DNA of 64,000 nucleotides, from assembly GCA_002118135.1 (NCBI GenBank), contig BDIU01000099.1, positions 248,001-312,000 on the forward strand, in the 5' to 3' direction. A program made the translations under genes and the position numbers. Position 1 is the stretch's first letter, and each line of letters opens with the position of its first letter. This DNA is from Trebouxia sp. TZW2008. Taxonomy: Eukaryota > Chlorophyta > Trebouxiophyceae > Trebouxiales > Trebouxiaceae. The notes under the pieces were generated by a model that was given only the letters and a program-made list of their open reading frames with translations, was not told the origin of the DNA and did no database searches. Below, piece by piece: positions 25,501-36,000 of the stretch.

Positions 25501-28500
25501 CAGTTTGCTCGGGCACCGACTGTGTGCTGTATTCAGGTGTATGATGACCAGCTCTGGGATGAGCTTGAGCATACGCTACTGGTGCCCCTTTGGCAAAGCA
25601 TCGAGACTGACCTAAGATGCGTCAAATTGGACCACCATGCCTCCTTGCTGACGAGCGTGTCACTCCCTCAACTACTTCCCAAAACACCACTAGAGCAAGA
25701 CATGGGCACTCCCATCTGATGCTGTGCATGTACTTTGCGTGGTGAGCAGATACCTACTGTGGTTCAGGTGTATGATGATCAATTGTGGGAGGAGCTTGAG
25801 CACACGCTACTGGTGCCCTTGTGGCAACGCATCGAGACTGACCTGAGATTGGACCATCATGCTGCATTGCTGACGGGCGTGCCGCCTTTGAACCCAGTCA
25901 CCGGCAATGTGCTGGACGTGACCCCTCTACTGGAAATGGACAGCATACACCTGTCTACTCAGACAGTGGACGACAGGCAAGCTGCTTCTCCAAAAAAGCA
26001 AAGAGATAATTGCTTGGGCCTTTGTATGAGTCAAAGCAGTGCAGCGTAGCTGATTTTCACATCACCTTGCACCTGTGCTGCAAGCTGTCCTCACGCTGTC
26101 TATATACATCATGTTCACTGGTTGCTGGTGTCTCTGGTTGCCTGTTTGTAGTGACTTCATGACTACCCGTGACTTCTTGCTATAGCTAGCTAGCGCCATG
26201 GCCCTGATACACACAGTACCATCATGTCTTGATGCTGATGCCTTTGCCTGTCTATATAGGCAGTACGTGGAGCAGGCCTTGAGCGCCAGCTTCCAGAATC
26301 ACACTGCCGTGACGCCCCAAGACTGGCACACTTATGAAAGCATGCGTAGCCTGGCTCTTCACAAGCATGGCCTGCACGTGGACGCTGTGGATTCACACAA
26401 ACAGACCCCAGGTCAGGCTGTGATTTCAATTGAAAGTCATCTTGCATGTCCCTCGCAATGTCCAAAAGATCGGCCAGCATCTCAAGCTATAGGCTCACCT
26501 CGGTGCTGTGCTGTGCTGTGCTGTGCTGTGCTGTGCTGTGCTGTGCTGTGCTACAGCTGCGGTCACGCTGTGTACTCCACACGCTATCCCATTATGACGG
26601 GGCCAGCTGCTTGCAGGCTTGAACATCCCCAGCATCATCCAAGACTTACGCTCCTTTGTCTCACACTTTGACTACAGCCTAGCCAGTCAGCTCTTTGTGG
26701 AGAAGGCATCAGCAGCAAATCAGACAGCGCACCTCAGCACAGTTTCCATCCAAGCGATGGCTGATGCCATTCAAATTCAAGGAACCCATCTTCTGGACAC
26801 AGCACAGCAGGCCGCCACAGCCCTGATTAGTCAGCTTTTGTCAAAGCTTAGTCAGCTGCTGAGTCAGCAGCAGGTGGCGACTGTACTAGCAGCTGCCAAG
26901 GCAGCCGTCAAGGCATCTGCCGAGGCTGAGGGGCAGGGCCTGGCGGCCCTCCATCCTTCTTCAGCCCACCCACAGTCACACCAAGGACCTAGCGAAATGA
27001 GGCAGAACATAGCCTCTGCGAACAGGTCCCCGACAATGCAGTCTGATCAGGAGCTTGGTGCATCAAGGCAAGACACAGCGTCTGTTCAGCAGTCGTTGAC
27101 ACAGTCTCATCAGGGGTCTGGTGGAACAGGGGACGCTTCAAAGTCTGTGGGCCAGTCAGTGCAGCATGGAAAGCTGAACCACTGCGACACAGGGCAGTCA
27201 ACGCAGCATGGGGAAGGGATGAATCAAAGTAACAGTTCAGAGGCAGAATGGTTGCAGTCACTGTCAGCTGCTCAGCTGTTTGAGCATGCTGAGATGCTTC
27301 AGGCAGGCCTACAGCAGCCAAGTCCAGTAGACAATGCAGTAGATGATCCAGTAGACAATTTAGTAGACAATCCATTTGACGGTGACCTCAGCTATTTGCA
27401 GCAGCCCAGCGCAACAGACAGTGGGCTGAGCTGCTTGCAGCACATGAGCAACCTGTTGACAGGTAATACCGATTATGTTGCTGTTAGCTGTGCTCGTGAT
27501 TTTGATGTTTGTGCACCTTCTGCAAAGGATACTTCATCAGGGCTTTTGGTTCACCGTAATGGTCTGTGGGCATGCTCAATGAAAACCCACACAGCACAAA
27601 CACCTACCAGAAAAATCTGAAAACGCTTTCAAGAAAATGACATCAAATTGCTGATAAGCACAGACCATTTTTTGTGAGGTCGTCAGCTTCTCAAAAGTCA
27701 TCCAGCATTTTGCCTTAACACAAAGCTTTTTGGAAGACTGCACATCATGCATGATAGCATGATACAGCATGGACATGCGTGCATGAGATCTTGTGTCTTG
27801 GAACACAACATGCGTCTGTCTCCCTGTTTGATGTGCTGGTGCTCACAGTCCTGTATTGATGCTTCTGCTCAATCATGCATGCCTGATTTGCACTGTGCAC
27901 ATCAAGCCTGATGTGCAATCACTCTTGAGAAGGCAAGCTGCAGGCTCTGTACATGAAGAGCATAACATGCCAGCTCTGACATCCTGACAAGATGGGCAAG
28001 AGGAGCATCATTGGCATGATGCCTTTCACTCTGATATGTTGACAAGATGAGCAAGTGCAGACTGATTGACGTGATGCCTGGGATGTTTGATGCAGGCATT
28101 GGCAATGCTGTGGGTTTGCTGTGCCTTATGCAGCTGGGAGCTGTTCAGTATTGCACAGACATGCTGCAATACACTGACGAAGACAGCTGCGCTAGAACGC
28201 CTGCTTTGACACTCATCAAAAGGTCAAGGCGAACAGCAGGAGCGCAGATTTATGATGGCTTCAATGCGTGTCGCAGGCATTGGCAATGCTGTGGGTTTGC
28301 TGTGCCTGATGCAGCTGGGAGCTGTTCAGTACTGCTCAGACATGCTGCAGTACACCGATCACAACAGCTCAGCTCCAAGCAGCTTGAAATCTATGACTCA
28401 GCAACTTGAGCCTTACTGCCAATCTGGTGAGTATGCAACTAGAACTTGGAAACATTGAATGTTAAGGCTGTTCCTGGTTGAGCTAAGCAATATCCATATT

Positions 28501-29580
28501 GCCAGCAGCACAACAGGCAACGGCACTGTCAACACATGCGCCATATGTTGTTGCCAGTCTGTTGTGACCGGCAAGCACTGCAAACTGCATGTACATGGCG
28601 ATGTACACTTTGTGGCATACATCGTGACACTGCATGCTAATATGCTCGCAGGTGAAGCTATACACGCCATTCTGGCATGTGTCAAGGGCAGTAGCCCACA
28701 GCATCACTGTCTGCCAAGCCTATTGCAAGCAGCTGCCCCTTTGATCCTCACAGAAACTGAACGGGCAGTCCAAGCAAGGCAGCTATTGAACAGACGCAGC
28801 CGCAGTTTGCCTGAAGGAGCACAACTTTGCTCTGACGGGTTTGCTGTTGGCTTGGCACTTGTGCTGGAGGTATGGGCCACATGGTCACTGGACAAGCAGA
28901 CTTGAGATGTTGTCAAGTCCAGCTCTGACACACAATTAGGTGTATGACATAGGCGTCCTTTCACAGCAAAGTCAAAGTACACAATCCTGCAGATTGTGAT
29001 GCATGGTGAATGATGCAAGTCGTATGCAAATGTGTTGCTTGCATCGGTTCTTGGTATGAAGCTACTTGATAACAGTGAGGACCAGGGTAGATGCTGCAAG
29101 ATACTTAAGCATGAATGTGCAGGCCTGTGAACAAGACAGCTGTAATTGCACGCATGTCAGGTTCTGCTGCTTATGGACTTGTCTGATATTGAGCAGCTTG
29201 ATCATTGTCACATCAGGGCAAATGCTGCAGTAGACTTGATTCTGACTGTGCAGGCCTGTGAACAAGACAAGACCTTCAATGGCTTGCATTGGTGGTCAAC
29301 TGCAAGCAGGCGCCATGCTGCACAGCGCCAGCAGCTGTTGGGCAATGACAGAACAAGTAAACAGCAACCCAGCAGCAGAGAGGGTCAAAGCTCATGGCTC
29401 AAAGGGATGTTTCGCTTGGGCAAACATGATGATGTAATGCAGCAAGCTGGTAGTTCTGAGATTGCACCAGAAGATGCTAGCAGGAAACAGTTGCAGCTGC
29501 AGCAGCTTGACAGAACTCAACATGAGTTTGAACAAATTTGTTGCGCATATGAATCTGCATCATCACTTTGGACCACCTGA
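16532..29580 (+). CDS. WASHC4: WASH complex subunit 4 (SWIP / KIAA1033 homolog)
   Basis: WASHC4 is a scaffold of the WASH complex, which activates Arp2/3 on endosomes for actin-dependent sorting. Start ATG 16532 (MALARMVAPAT), first exon 16532-16672, second 16746-16950 (PQLHSAARITQEL...NLLSQLGALC). Later matches in family order: LLGLLGLAVLHTHI (19150), CNLTLHPASFLSKMLP (19650), ASDCSWLYFDRGLLKP (24700), exon 25768-25976 (VPLWQRIETDLRLDHHAAL, core), 26260-26411 (FQNHTAVTPQDWHTYESM), 26617-27462 (SHFDYSLASQLFVEKAS, then a Gln/Ser-rich tail), about 28276-28431 (GIGNAVGLLCLMQLG), 28653-28871 (LCSDGFAVGLALVLE) and 29254-29580 (FNGLHWWSTASRR, stop TGA). The intron after 25976 has a GC donor. Several middle exons are approximate because introns hold repeated exon edges. 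A TGTAA lies at 29812. Confidence 0.92.
18045..18442 (+). repeat. Duplicated WASHC4 exon 3' end with donor
   Basis: The stretch CTTGTTCAGGCAGCTTG ... CATTTGCACAG ... GGTCAG-GT at 18048-18152 recurs at 18348-18442, ending ATCAG-GT. A third fragment (CAAGGCATGATGGGTGCTG) follows near 18508. Both main copies keep the GT. Confidence 0.75.
18520..18580. repeat. 15 bp tandem repeat (GTGCTGTCATGTCAG)n
   Basis: About three and a half perfect copies of the 15-mer in a WASHC4 intron; the unit resembles the preceding duplicated exon edge. Confidence 0.8.
19160..19422 (+). repeat. Duplicated WASHC4 exon edge (HTHICSRLTLDKK)
   Basis: The segment CATCTGCTCCCGCC ... CTGCATCACCAG-GTGCATG (to 19242) is repeated at 19345-19422 as CATCTGCTCCCGCC ... 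CTGCCTCACGAG-GTGCATG. Both are followed by the same non-standard donor context GTGCAT. Confidence 0.75.
20830..21680 (+). repeat. Array of WASHC4 exon copies (PSEALLTKQAAALVRG / LLLDLHAAA)
   Basis: The real exon appears to be about 21110-21281, open with donor GTCAGC. Its first half is echoed at 20830-20900 and 20980-21060. Its second half (CAGCTGCTGCT ... CATGCTGCAGC ... GTTTGTCA) is echoed at 21376-21471 and 21588-21680. The echoes carry shifts or stops. Confidence 0.75.
22600..23118 (+). repeat. Three copies of WASHC4 exon GLLGAMAAKVRSKQRQL
   Basis: Copies start after CAG at about 22612, 22779 and 22950. The first and third read GLLGAMAAKVRSKQRQLAST for more than 35 residues each; the middle copy is truncated. 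Both long copies are open, so which is spliced cannot be told from sequence alone. A shorter duplicate of the exon end (ACTGCTGTGGAAGCAGC) is at 23079 and 23262. Confidence 0.75.
23633..24096 (+). repeat. Three copies of a WASHC4 exon edge (LDSTLHTLCTLLHL)
   Basis: The intact segment at 23633-23694 (CTGGACTCCACACTGCACAC) recurs in diverged form at 23868-23930 and 24048-24096 (CACTGCACACTTTGCGCACC; CTGCCTGCACACCTTGCGCA). Confidence 0.7.
24295..25205 (+). repeat. Three copies of WASHC4 exon start and three of its end
   Basis: The acceptor plus GCAAGTGATTGCAGCTGGCT occurs at 24693 (intact, SDCSWLYFDRGLLKP) and 24518 (open for about 20 codons), with a degraded form at 24303. The exon end (GACAGACCTTCCTTGTCTAAGGTGAGCA) at 24860 is echoed at about 24980 and 25185, each ending CTCAGGT[GA]AGCA. 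Confidence 0.75.
25313..25976 (+). repeat. Three tandem copies of WASHC4 exon VYDDQLWxELEHTLLVPL
   Basis: Copies follow AG at 25312, 25537 and 25767. Copy 1 has an in-frame TAG after LVPL. Copy 2 is open but has an extra three-codon insertion and no donor found. Copy 3 (25768-25976) is complete and joins the next exon in phase through a GC donor. Confidence 0.82.
25977..25978 (+). other. GC donor of a GC-AG intron in WASHC4
   Basis: The exon ends GACGACAG then GCAAGC. Joining to the acceptor ending at 26259 gives a continuous conserved frame (VDDRQYVEQAL). The site context equals that of the THADA GC intron. Confidence 0.7.
26503..26552. repeat. Pentanucleotide microsatellite (GTGCT)n
   Basis: About nine perfect GTGCT units in a WASHC4 intron, just upstream of the exon that starts at 26617. 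Confidence 0.9.
28096..28355 (+). repeat. Duplicated WASHC4 exon GIGNAVGLLCLMQLGAVQYC
   Basis: Two copies, after GCAG at 28095 and 28275, are nearly identical for about 75 bases. The second continues in phase to donor GTGAGT. The first is open to a possible GTCAAG donor near 28222, but in another phase, so it could not simply replace the second. Confidence 0.8.
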
Positions 29581-30294
29581 GTTGTTAAGCTTCGATATCT
29601 GAACCGGATGTCAGATTGGTTCGTTCAGTGCGTTCTGGGTCAAATGACTTGCAGTCAAAAGTCTTTGCAACACAAATTTTTTTCTTATCATGTTTTGTTT
29701 TTGTTGTCGCTCATGACTTACAATGATACAATTACACAATTCAGTTGCTTGAATTAAAGTTTGCCACGCGTGGCACATGCGATTAAAAATACTTGTTGTC
29801 TAGCCGAAGCATGTAACATTACTCTCTCTCTCTCTTTATGATTGCTGTGGCACATGTGTGAGAGTCATGCTCAAAATTCTCACGAAAATTGTTTGGAGAC
29901 CTTCAAATTTTGAGGTTCAGGTGCGATGGAGCTGTATCACAGCTTGAATCGTCAACTTTGCTTTCATCAGCAGAGTCAGGCAGTCAGAAGAAGGCGCTTC
30001 AGCAGAAGCGAGCATCATATCTGCATGGATGAGAGGCCTAGGTATGACACTGCATGTACAAAACTGATTGAAGTAGCAGCGGCAATGTCAGCTCAAAAAG
30101 CTCATCAAACAAGGATTGATGTTTGACTGGACCAAATGTAACGAAATAGATACAGGAGACCAACACAAGTGCAATGAAACAACAACATAATTGAAATCAG
30201 TTCGTTCTGCAATGTAGATCAGCATGACAATGAAATTGACAAGGCAGGTCTGCTTGTCAGTCCCAATGGACCAAAAGGTACCAGTCAAAAGCTG
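29581..30294. other. Intergenic between convergent WASHC4 and heme oxygenase
   Basis: Contains a (TC)n run at 29822-29836, a TGTAA at 29812-29816, and a + strand open stretch 29926-30126 (Arg-rich, AVRRRRFSRSEHH) preceded by a CAG. The stretch could be an unattached exon, but no partner was found. Confidence 0.45.
29812..29816 (+). terminator. Possible polyadenylation signal TGTAA for WASHC4
   Basis: TGTAA is the common chlorophyte signal; here it lies about 230 bp after the stop codon. Inference only. Confidence 0.35.
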
Positions 30295-32367
30295 CTATTG
30301 GATGCTGCTTTTAGGCGTGGCTCCAGCTGAGCCACTCAGCAAGCTTGCCTGAAAAGGCGCGGAGCTCAGGATGCTATAAACCTGAGTAGGCTCGATGAAT
30401 ACTGCACAGCAAGCACCCAGAGGTTCAGTATGGCCTGACAGTATGGCCTGACAAGGCTCAGCTGGCTTGCACGTACAGGCAAATATGGAGACAAGAGTAT
30501 GCATAGTCTACAGCATGCCAGACTGAAGGCTCAAAATGAAAACATGCAAATTGAAGCTCACCGAGAAGGCCTTCTCAGTCTCATCCAAACATTTGTCCTT
30601 TTGCTCTCTTGTCCATTCTGCTGCAATCTGTAACCATTGGCGCAGTGATAAGTCAACATACCCTCTTCAACAGACATTGTGAAACACTGGACAAGTTGAA
30701 ACATCAATGACGTCTGGAAATCACTCCCTGTGCATACTGATTGTGACCAAAAGCAGCAGCACAGCAGACAGCACAGTCCAGACAGAACAATCTCAGCTAC
30801 GGGCAGCCTCTAATTCACTTGAGTCAAGTCACTAATTACGGCGAAATTTGCTTGCGGTCCAGGACACAGGACACAAAGAAACATCAGTCATGTACGCGTA
30901 TGCCTGTGATGCATTTGCACCGCACCTCATTGATGTCATCTCTAACTTTGTTCAGCAGCTCCTTGACATCGCTGTCATACTTGTAAAAGTTGAGCTGCTT
31001 GTTGTCCAAAATCATTTGAGACACCTTAGAGCCAATCATACGGCCGCCAGCTGTGTGCGCGAAGTAAGTGTTGTAGAAGTGGCATATGAACACCTGAGGC
31101 TCTGTTTGAGACACCTCCTTCAGAAAGCTGCATCACATCACCACATTGACTCAGCCATTGCGTTGACTATTCCCAAATTCCGGAACTTGTTGTGCATTGA
31201 ACAATTTGGCATGTATTGTCTAACGCTGCAATTGCACAGAGCAGGGATGATGCGCTAGATCGGCAGGCTGAGAACAGAAGCAGTGAGACACAGATGCTTG
31301 ATGCAAGTGGCGTACTTTGCGTAGTTGTTGCCTGGACCGTCAGCAGCAGGCTCAGGCTTTTGCAAGCTGTACTCAGCTGCTAAGTTGTCTATATCAGTTG
31401 CCACAGGACCTGCTCGCTCCAGGCCTGTGCTCTGAAAGCGAGCATCTGCACAAGACAAAAATATTGAATGTGTGCAAGGCAAAAAATGCAGCAGCCTTTG
31501 AAGGGTCAGCTCATTGATGGGGTCTGCAGCGCAGGGGATGCAGGTGTCCTAGAACGTATATACAGGATGAATGATGATGAGACCTGCACTGAGCTTGGCA
31601 TGCATGGCTGCCACAGCAAGCCAAACCGCTCACATGACAATGCACTGCTGATTGAGGCATGCTGAGCCTGTCTAGCATGCGCTTTGAACATTTAGATGAA
31701 TTGCTGATTGAAGCAAGACATGCAGCCTCGGCAACTCACATTCTGGTACAGAAGCTTGCTGTACGATTTGCTCAAGAGCGTCATATACTAGCTTGCTCTC
31801 AACCAGAAACCTCAAGTATCCTTCCCTGGTTGGTTGCCACTGCACGCAACAGCAGTGACAGTCAGCGGATACACAATAGCCTTTCGAGGTGCAAAGCCAG
31901 CCAAGAAGCTGAACCAACATGATGGTAGGAGCAATAGGTCAGCACCTTTTGGAAGGGCTGAGGAGCAGCCTCCTTGCCTCCTTCCTTTGGCGCCTGGTCT
32001 TTTGTATGTAGCTTCATGGCCACAAATCTCATTTCCTCCACAAAGCCTGTACATGCATAAGTTTGTGAGGTCAACGTGGGAGTCTGGCTCAGGGCAGGAT
32101 GTTGCCAGCGGGTGATGTGTGCTTGTGTTGTGCACAGTCATGCTTCATACCTTTCTTCTCGCCAGGCCTAGCTTTTGACTTCGGTGGAGCCTCTGTGGTG
32201 GGGGCGTGAGCTTTGATCGGCCTTGTCAAGGTGTGCCTGAAGGCTCGATATTGCTTTCTGGAAGACAAGGCATGACTGTGCACGCCATGTCTGCAAGGTA
32301 AAGGCGCCTGTGAGTGGGTCCTGACACGCGAGGGCAGAACTGCACCAGAGGCAAGCACGTTTGCCAT
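30295..32367 (-). CDS. HMOX1: Heme oxygenase, plastid type (HY1-like)
   Basis: Cleaves heme to biliverdin IXa, CO and Fe2+ with ferredoxin-supplied electrons; in algae and plants this is the entry to phytochromobilin or phycocyanobilin. Seven exons in perfect phase: 32151-32367, 31946-32046, 31740-31839, 31316-31445, 30926-31127, 30562-30627, 30295-30381, giving 300 aa. Residues 1-72 are rich in Ala, Ser, Arg and Pro and lack acids until the end, as in a chloroplast transit peptide. Then FVEEMRFVAMKLHTKDQA with the heme-ligand His, EGYLRFLVESKLVYDALEQ, STGLER, PQVFICHFYNTYFAHTAGG with the distal-helix GGRMIG, and EWTREQKDKCLDETEKAF near the C-terminus. All key motifs are intact. It follows DNAAF4 on the same strand with about 690 bp between them. 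Confidence 0.96.
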
Positions 32368-33053
32368 GGGGCGAGTGCAGTTGCCAAGCAGGCAGCTCGC
32401 GGCACGCTAGTCGGTCCGATGTGAGTCCGATGAACAGCGCACGGGCAAGTTGTTCAGGGCTCCGGATTTTAAGCCGTGTCTTGCCTAATACTGCTCGCTC
32501 AAAATAGACCGTGCAAACCTCGAGCTGGCGCACGCTTGACGGCACTTGTACGCACGGCGATCAATGTTGGTTGAAGTGAGTCACTTTTGAATTTGTGAGG
32601 GAAGTTGTCCAAAGCCAACGTGCAAGTACGTATCAAATACACATCTGCTGATGCTTGGCCCACAATGGCACACATCAGATGCGTCACAAGTAGACTCCTT
32701 GAAGCAGTTGCACATCAAATCACAACCAACTGTTGTGACAGCGCATGTTTGATCATGAGCCAAGTTTTGTATGTCGCTTTGCAAATTTTGGACACTAAAA
32801 AAGTGGGCCTTCGTCTGGCCTTGAAGTTCTCAAAAGTGGGCGTCCGCAGGTCTTGCAGAACACAGCATTGGATAACGCTGTGATACAGCACCTTTCAGCT
32901 GTGTAAAAGGACAGAATTAAAGCCAGCTATGATGGTACATAGGGGTAGAAGCTTGTGTGCTCTGTGTCATAATGGATTGCACAATCCTTCAGTAAATCAG
33001 CATTTTGGGCTTTGCCAGTGCACAGTCTGCTGTTTCTGGTGTCCTGAGTGGAA
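32368..33053. other. Intergenic upstream of heme oxygenase
   Basis: Promoter-side sequence of heme oxygenase and 3' flank of DNAAF4. A CpG-containing stretch lies at 32380-32560. No gene or element recognised. Confidence 0.4.
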
Positions 33054-36000
33054 TCAAGTGCTAGCGGTGATTTTGCGTAGGTCACACTCAAGAGCATTAG
33101 CCTTGTCTTGCTGACCCATGGCTTTATACAAGCCCTGAGCTGCCTGCAAATCAGCCTCTGCTGGTGCATATCTGCAAGTCAACATGTTTATGAGATGCAG
33201 GACGGAAAATTTCATTTGCACAGACAATCAACAACAGCAACTTCTCCTTGAAAGGACACTTGCTGGAAAGACATGCTTGATGTAAGGACAATGTCACCAG
33301 GAACCAACCAAGCAATGAATCCTGACTGCAGTGGCATATCCCAGTAAGGACAATTCAATGAAAAGGCATTTTTTTGGTATGCAAAGCAGTCAATATAAAG
33401 AGGAGTCACTGTATTAAGTACCTTGAGAGCTGGCCTAGTGCAATGCAGCGCCTTGCAAGCAGCCGTGCCAAAGACTGTTGCTGTCTGACATCAAGCTGAT
33501 CTCCACCTGCAGCAAAGTGTATGTGCTGTGAGCCATCTGTGAGTGTGTGCGCTGAAGAAACAGGACATGATGCTTGACATTGCAAATGCGCATTGGGTCA
33601 TGGCCAAATGCTTTTGACGGTGAAAAGCTGTATCTTCTGAATTTGTTTGCAAAGCTGCAGTCTCACAAAACAAAGTGAGCTCATGATGAACAACAAACCA
33701 GATGAGAGGCATACAAGACCAGACGCAAGCAAGGCACACTGCTTGACAAAGCCCACAGAAGCAAACACCACAATGCCTGTGCACCTTGAGTGTGCTTTTG
33801 AAGCCAAGCATGCATCTCTGGAGTTGATGGCATTTCTTGCCCTGTTAAAACTGAGCATGCTGAGGTGCAGTCGTTGACAGCATCTTGATAGCTGCCTTGT
33901 GCCAATCTGCAAGCTGCTCTGTTGGACAAGGCTGCCAATCTATCTGACGAGCTGACTTCTGACCGTCCAAGCGCAGCTGTGTAGGCATCTACTGCCCCTT
34001 GCAGATCCTGCATAAGACCCTCCAAGAATGAGAGATAAATACTGCAAAAGCCTGTCCCTGGCATCGACAGAGATTGACTTGTCGCAGACATGTGCGCTGC
34101 AAGACTGCAGGGCAATCAATGCCGATGTGGTTGATGTTGATGAAACTTTGTTCCCTGACAAGCACCATAGACCACAGCATGCCGCATGAGCGTAGGAGCT
34201 TTTGGAGAAAGCTCCACTCATGCTACTGCTATGCTTGTGCAAATTTTGCTGCTTTGGTCTTGATGCAGCTTCCCATGCCGCTCAGTGTAATTGCAGGTGT
34301 TGCACAACTGAGGCTGTTGGGAGTTCAGAAGCTGACCTGTTGCTTGAAGCGCTGGTCTGCAACAGAACGCAGATTGCAGCTGCTTGCTGGCTGCTGGCAT
34401 ACCCCAAGTTCTCGTATATCTGCCTGCAACTGCTTGTCATGTGGACTCCTGAGTGACGCCTGCGACATGATAGATTTCAGTGTCTGATCCCCAGCTCAGG
34501 AAGTTTTTGAAATCTGTATGCATATTGCAAAAGGGCAGACTGAAGCCATTTGTCAGCTTGATAAGACAGACAATATGCAGGCGTGGAGACAAGGCATTGT
34601 GATGCTGCTCATCATGTCTGCCATTTGCAAATGAGTCAACATCATGATGCAAATGCGTGCAAAGAACAATTGCACCTCTTTGAGATCTGCCTCGGCACTC
34701 TGGATATCCAGTAGCTCAGCGTATGCAGCAGCTCTGCGCGCAAGCACCTTGGTTGCAATTCTGTTTGTTGCGGCGGCTGCTGCTGAGCCCTGCCCACCAG
34801 GTCCCTCCATAGCTGCTTCCAGCTGAGCCAAGGCTGTTGTGCAGTCCTCAACGCAAAACCTGCAAGTCACATGGCTGTTGGACAGCTCGCGATGCAGAGC
34901 CTGCAGAGACCAAGGCTGTTGTACACTACTCACTGCAAAATCTGCACGCAACAAGGCTGGTGTGCAGTCCTCAGTGCAGAGCCTGCAGAGAACAAGGCTG
35001 TTGGGCAGCCCGCAATGCAGAGCCTACAGAGAACAGGACTGTTGTACAGTCCTCACTGCAAAGCCTACAAGTGACAAGCCTGTTGTGCAGGCCTCAGTGC
35101 AAAGCCTGCAGACATTACAGCCATATGTTGTCCAAACTGATGGAGCTGTGTCCTGCTGCAGACATTGCATTTCTTGTTGCATTCATGGGCACTCAGCTGC
35201 CCAGAGCGCACAGACCTATGCACCTTACCATGAGCCACTATGTAAACCCAATAGGAGCAATCAGACTGGAGCAAAATATAAGAATAACCACATCACAAGC
35301 TGTATCTAGATGCCAAGCCAGATGACCAATCATTTGACTCACAATGACAACTGGCATAACAGAGTTTCACGGTACTCATGTCTAATGGACATGATTCAGT
35401 GCGCCTCACGAAAGGATTAAGCCCCGTACAACCTGTTCATGAAAGCTTGTGCATGAGCAACACCACAAACAGACCTGCCAGCTGACTTGAGCTTCAAAGT
35501 ATAACTGTTGTCAAACGCACACTGGACAGTCCAAGACAATTGGACAGTGAACAACACCCATGGCTGACCTGTAGTCTTTCAGCTTGAGGTAGCTTGCTGC
35601 TCTGTTTGACAAGCAGGCCGTCAAGCTGGCGTCTATCTGCAATGCTTTGGTGTATGCATTGACCGCGCCTCTGTAGTTGCCTGAGCGATGCATGGCATCA
35701 GCTTTGTCCTTGAGAAACATGGGTTGCCGCTCTGCCATGCCTAAGCTATCAGATGAGCCCTGTATGTCCTGCACTCAGATGCAGTGAGTTTCGGTTGCAA
35801 CCATCCATGCACTCAGCTTCAGCGGCAAAGAGGCATGCACTAAGACGCTTTCAGCTTCAGCAGCAAAGAGGCATGCCCTTCCCTGTGCTACTATGTCTTG
35901 CAGGTCTGAAATACAAGCTGAAATGGCAGTGATGGCTGAAGCAGCTTTTACAGGAGCAATTCCAGTCCAGAACTTTGCATATGCGCACATTATGTGCAGA

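Noticed and set aside
29926..30126. Extra WASHC4 terminal exon or independent small gene
   Set aside because: The WASHC4 frame already ends naturally at 29580 at the family's usual end; no donor connects to this stretch.
31506..31691. Possible extra heme oxygenase exon at 31.5-31.7 kb
   Set aside because: Direct joining of 31740 to 31445 restores the conserved YARFQSTGLER motif in phase, so no exon is needed between.
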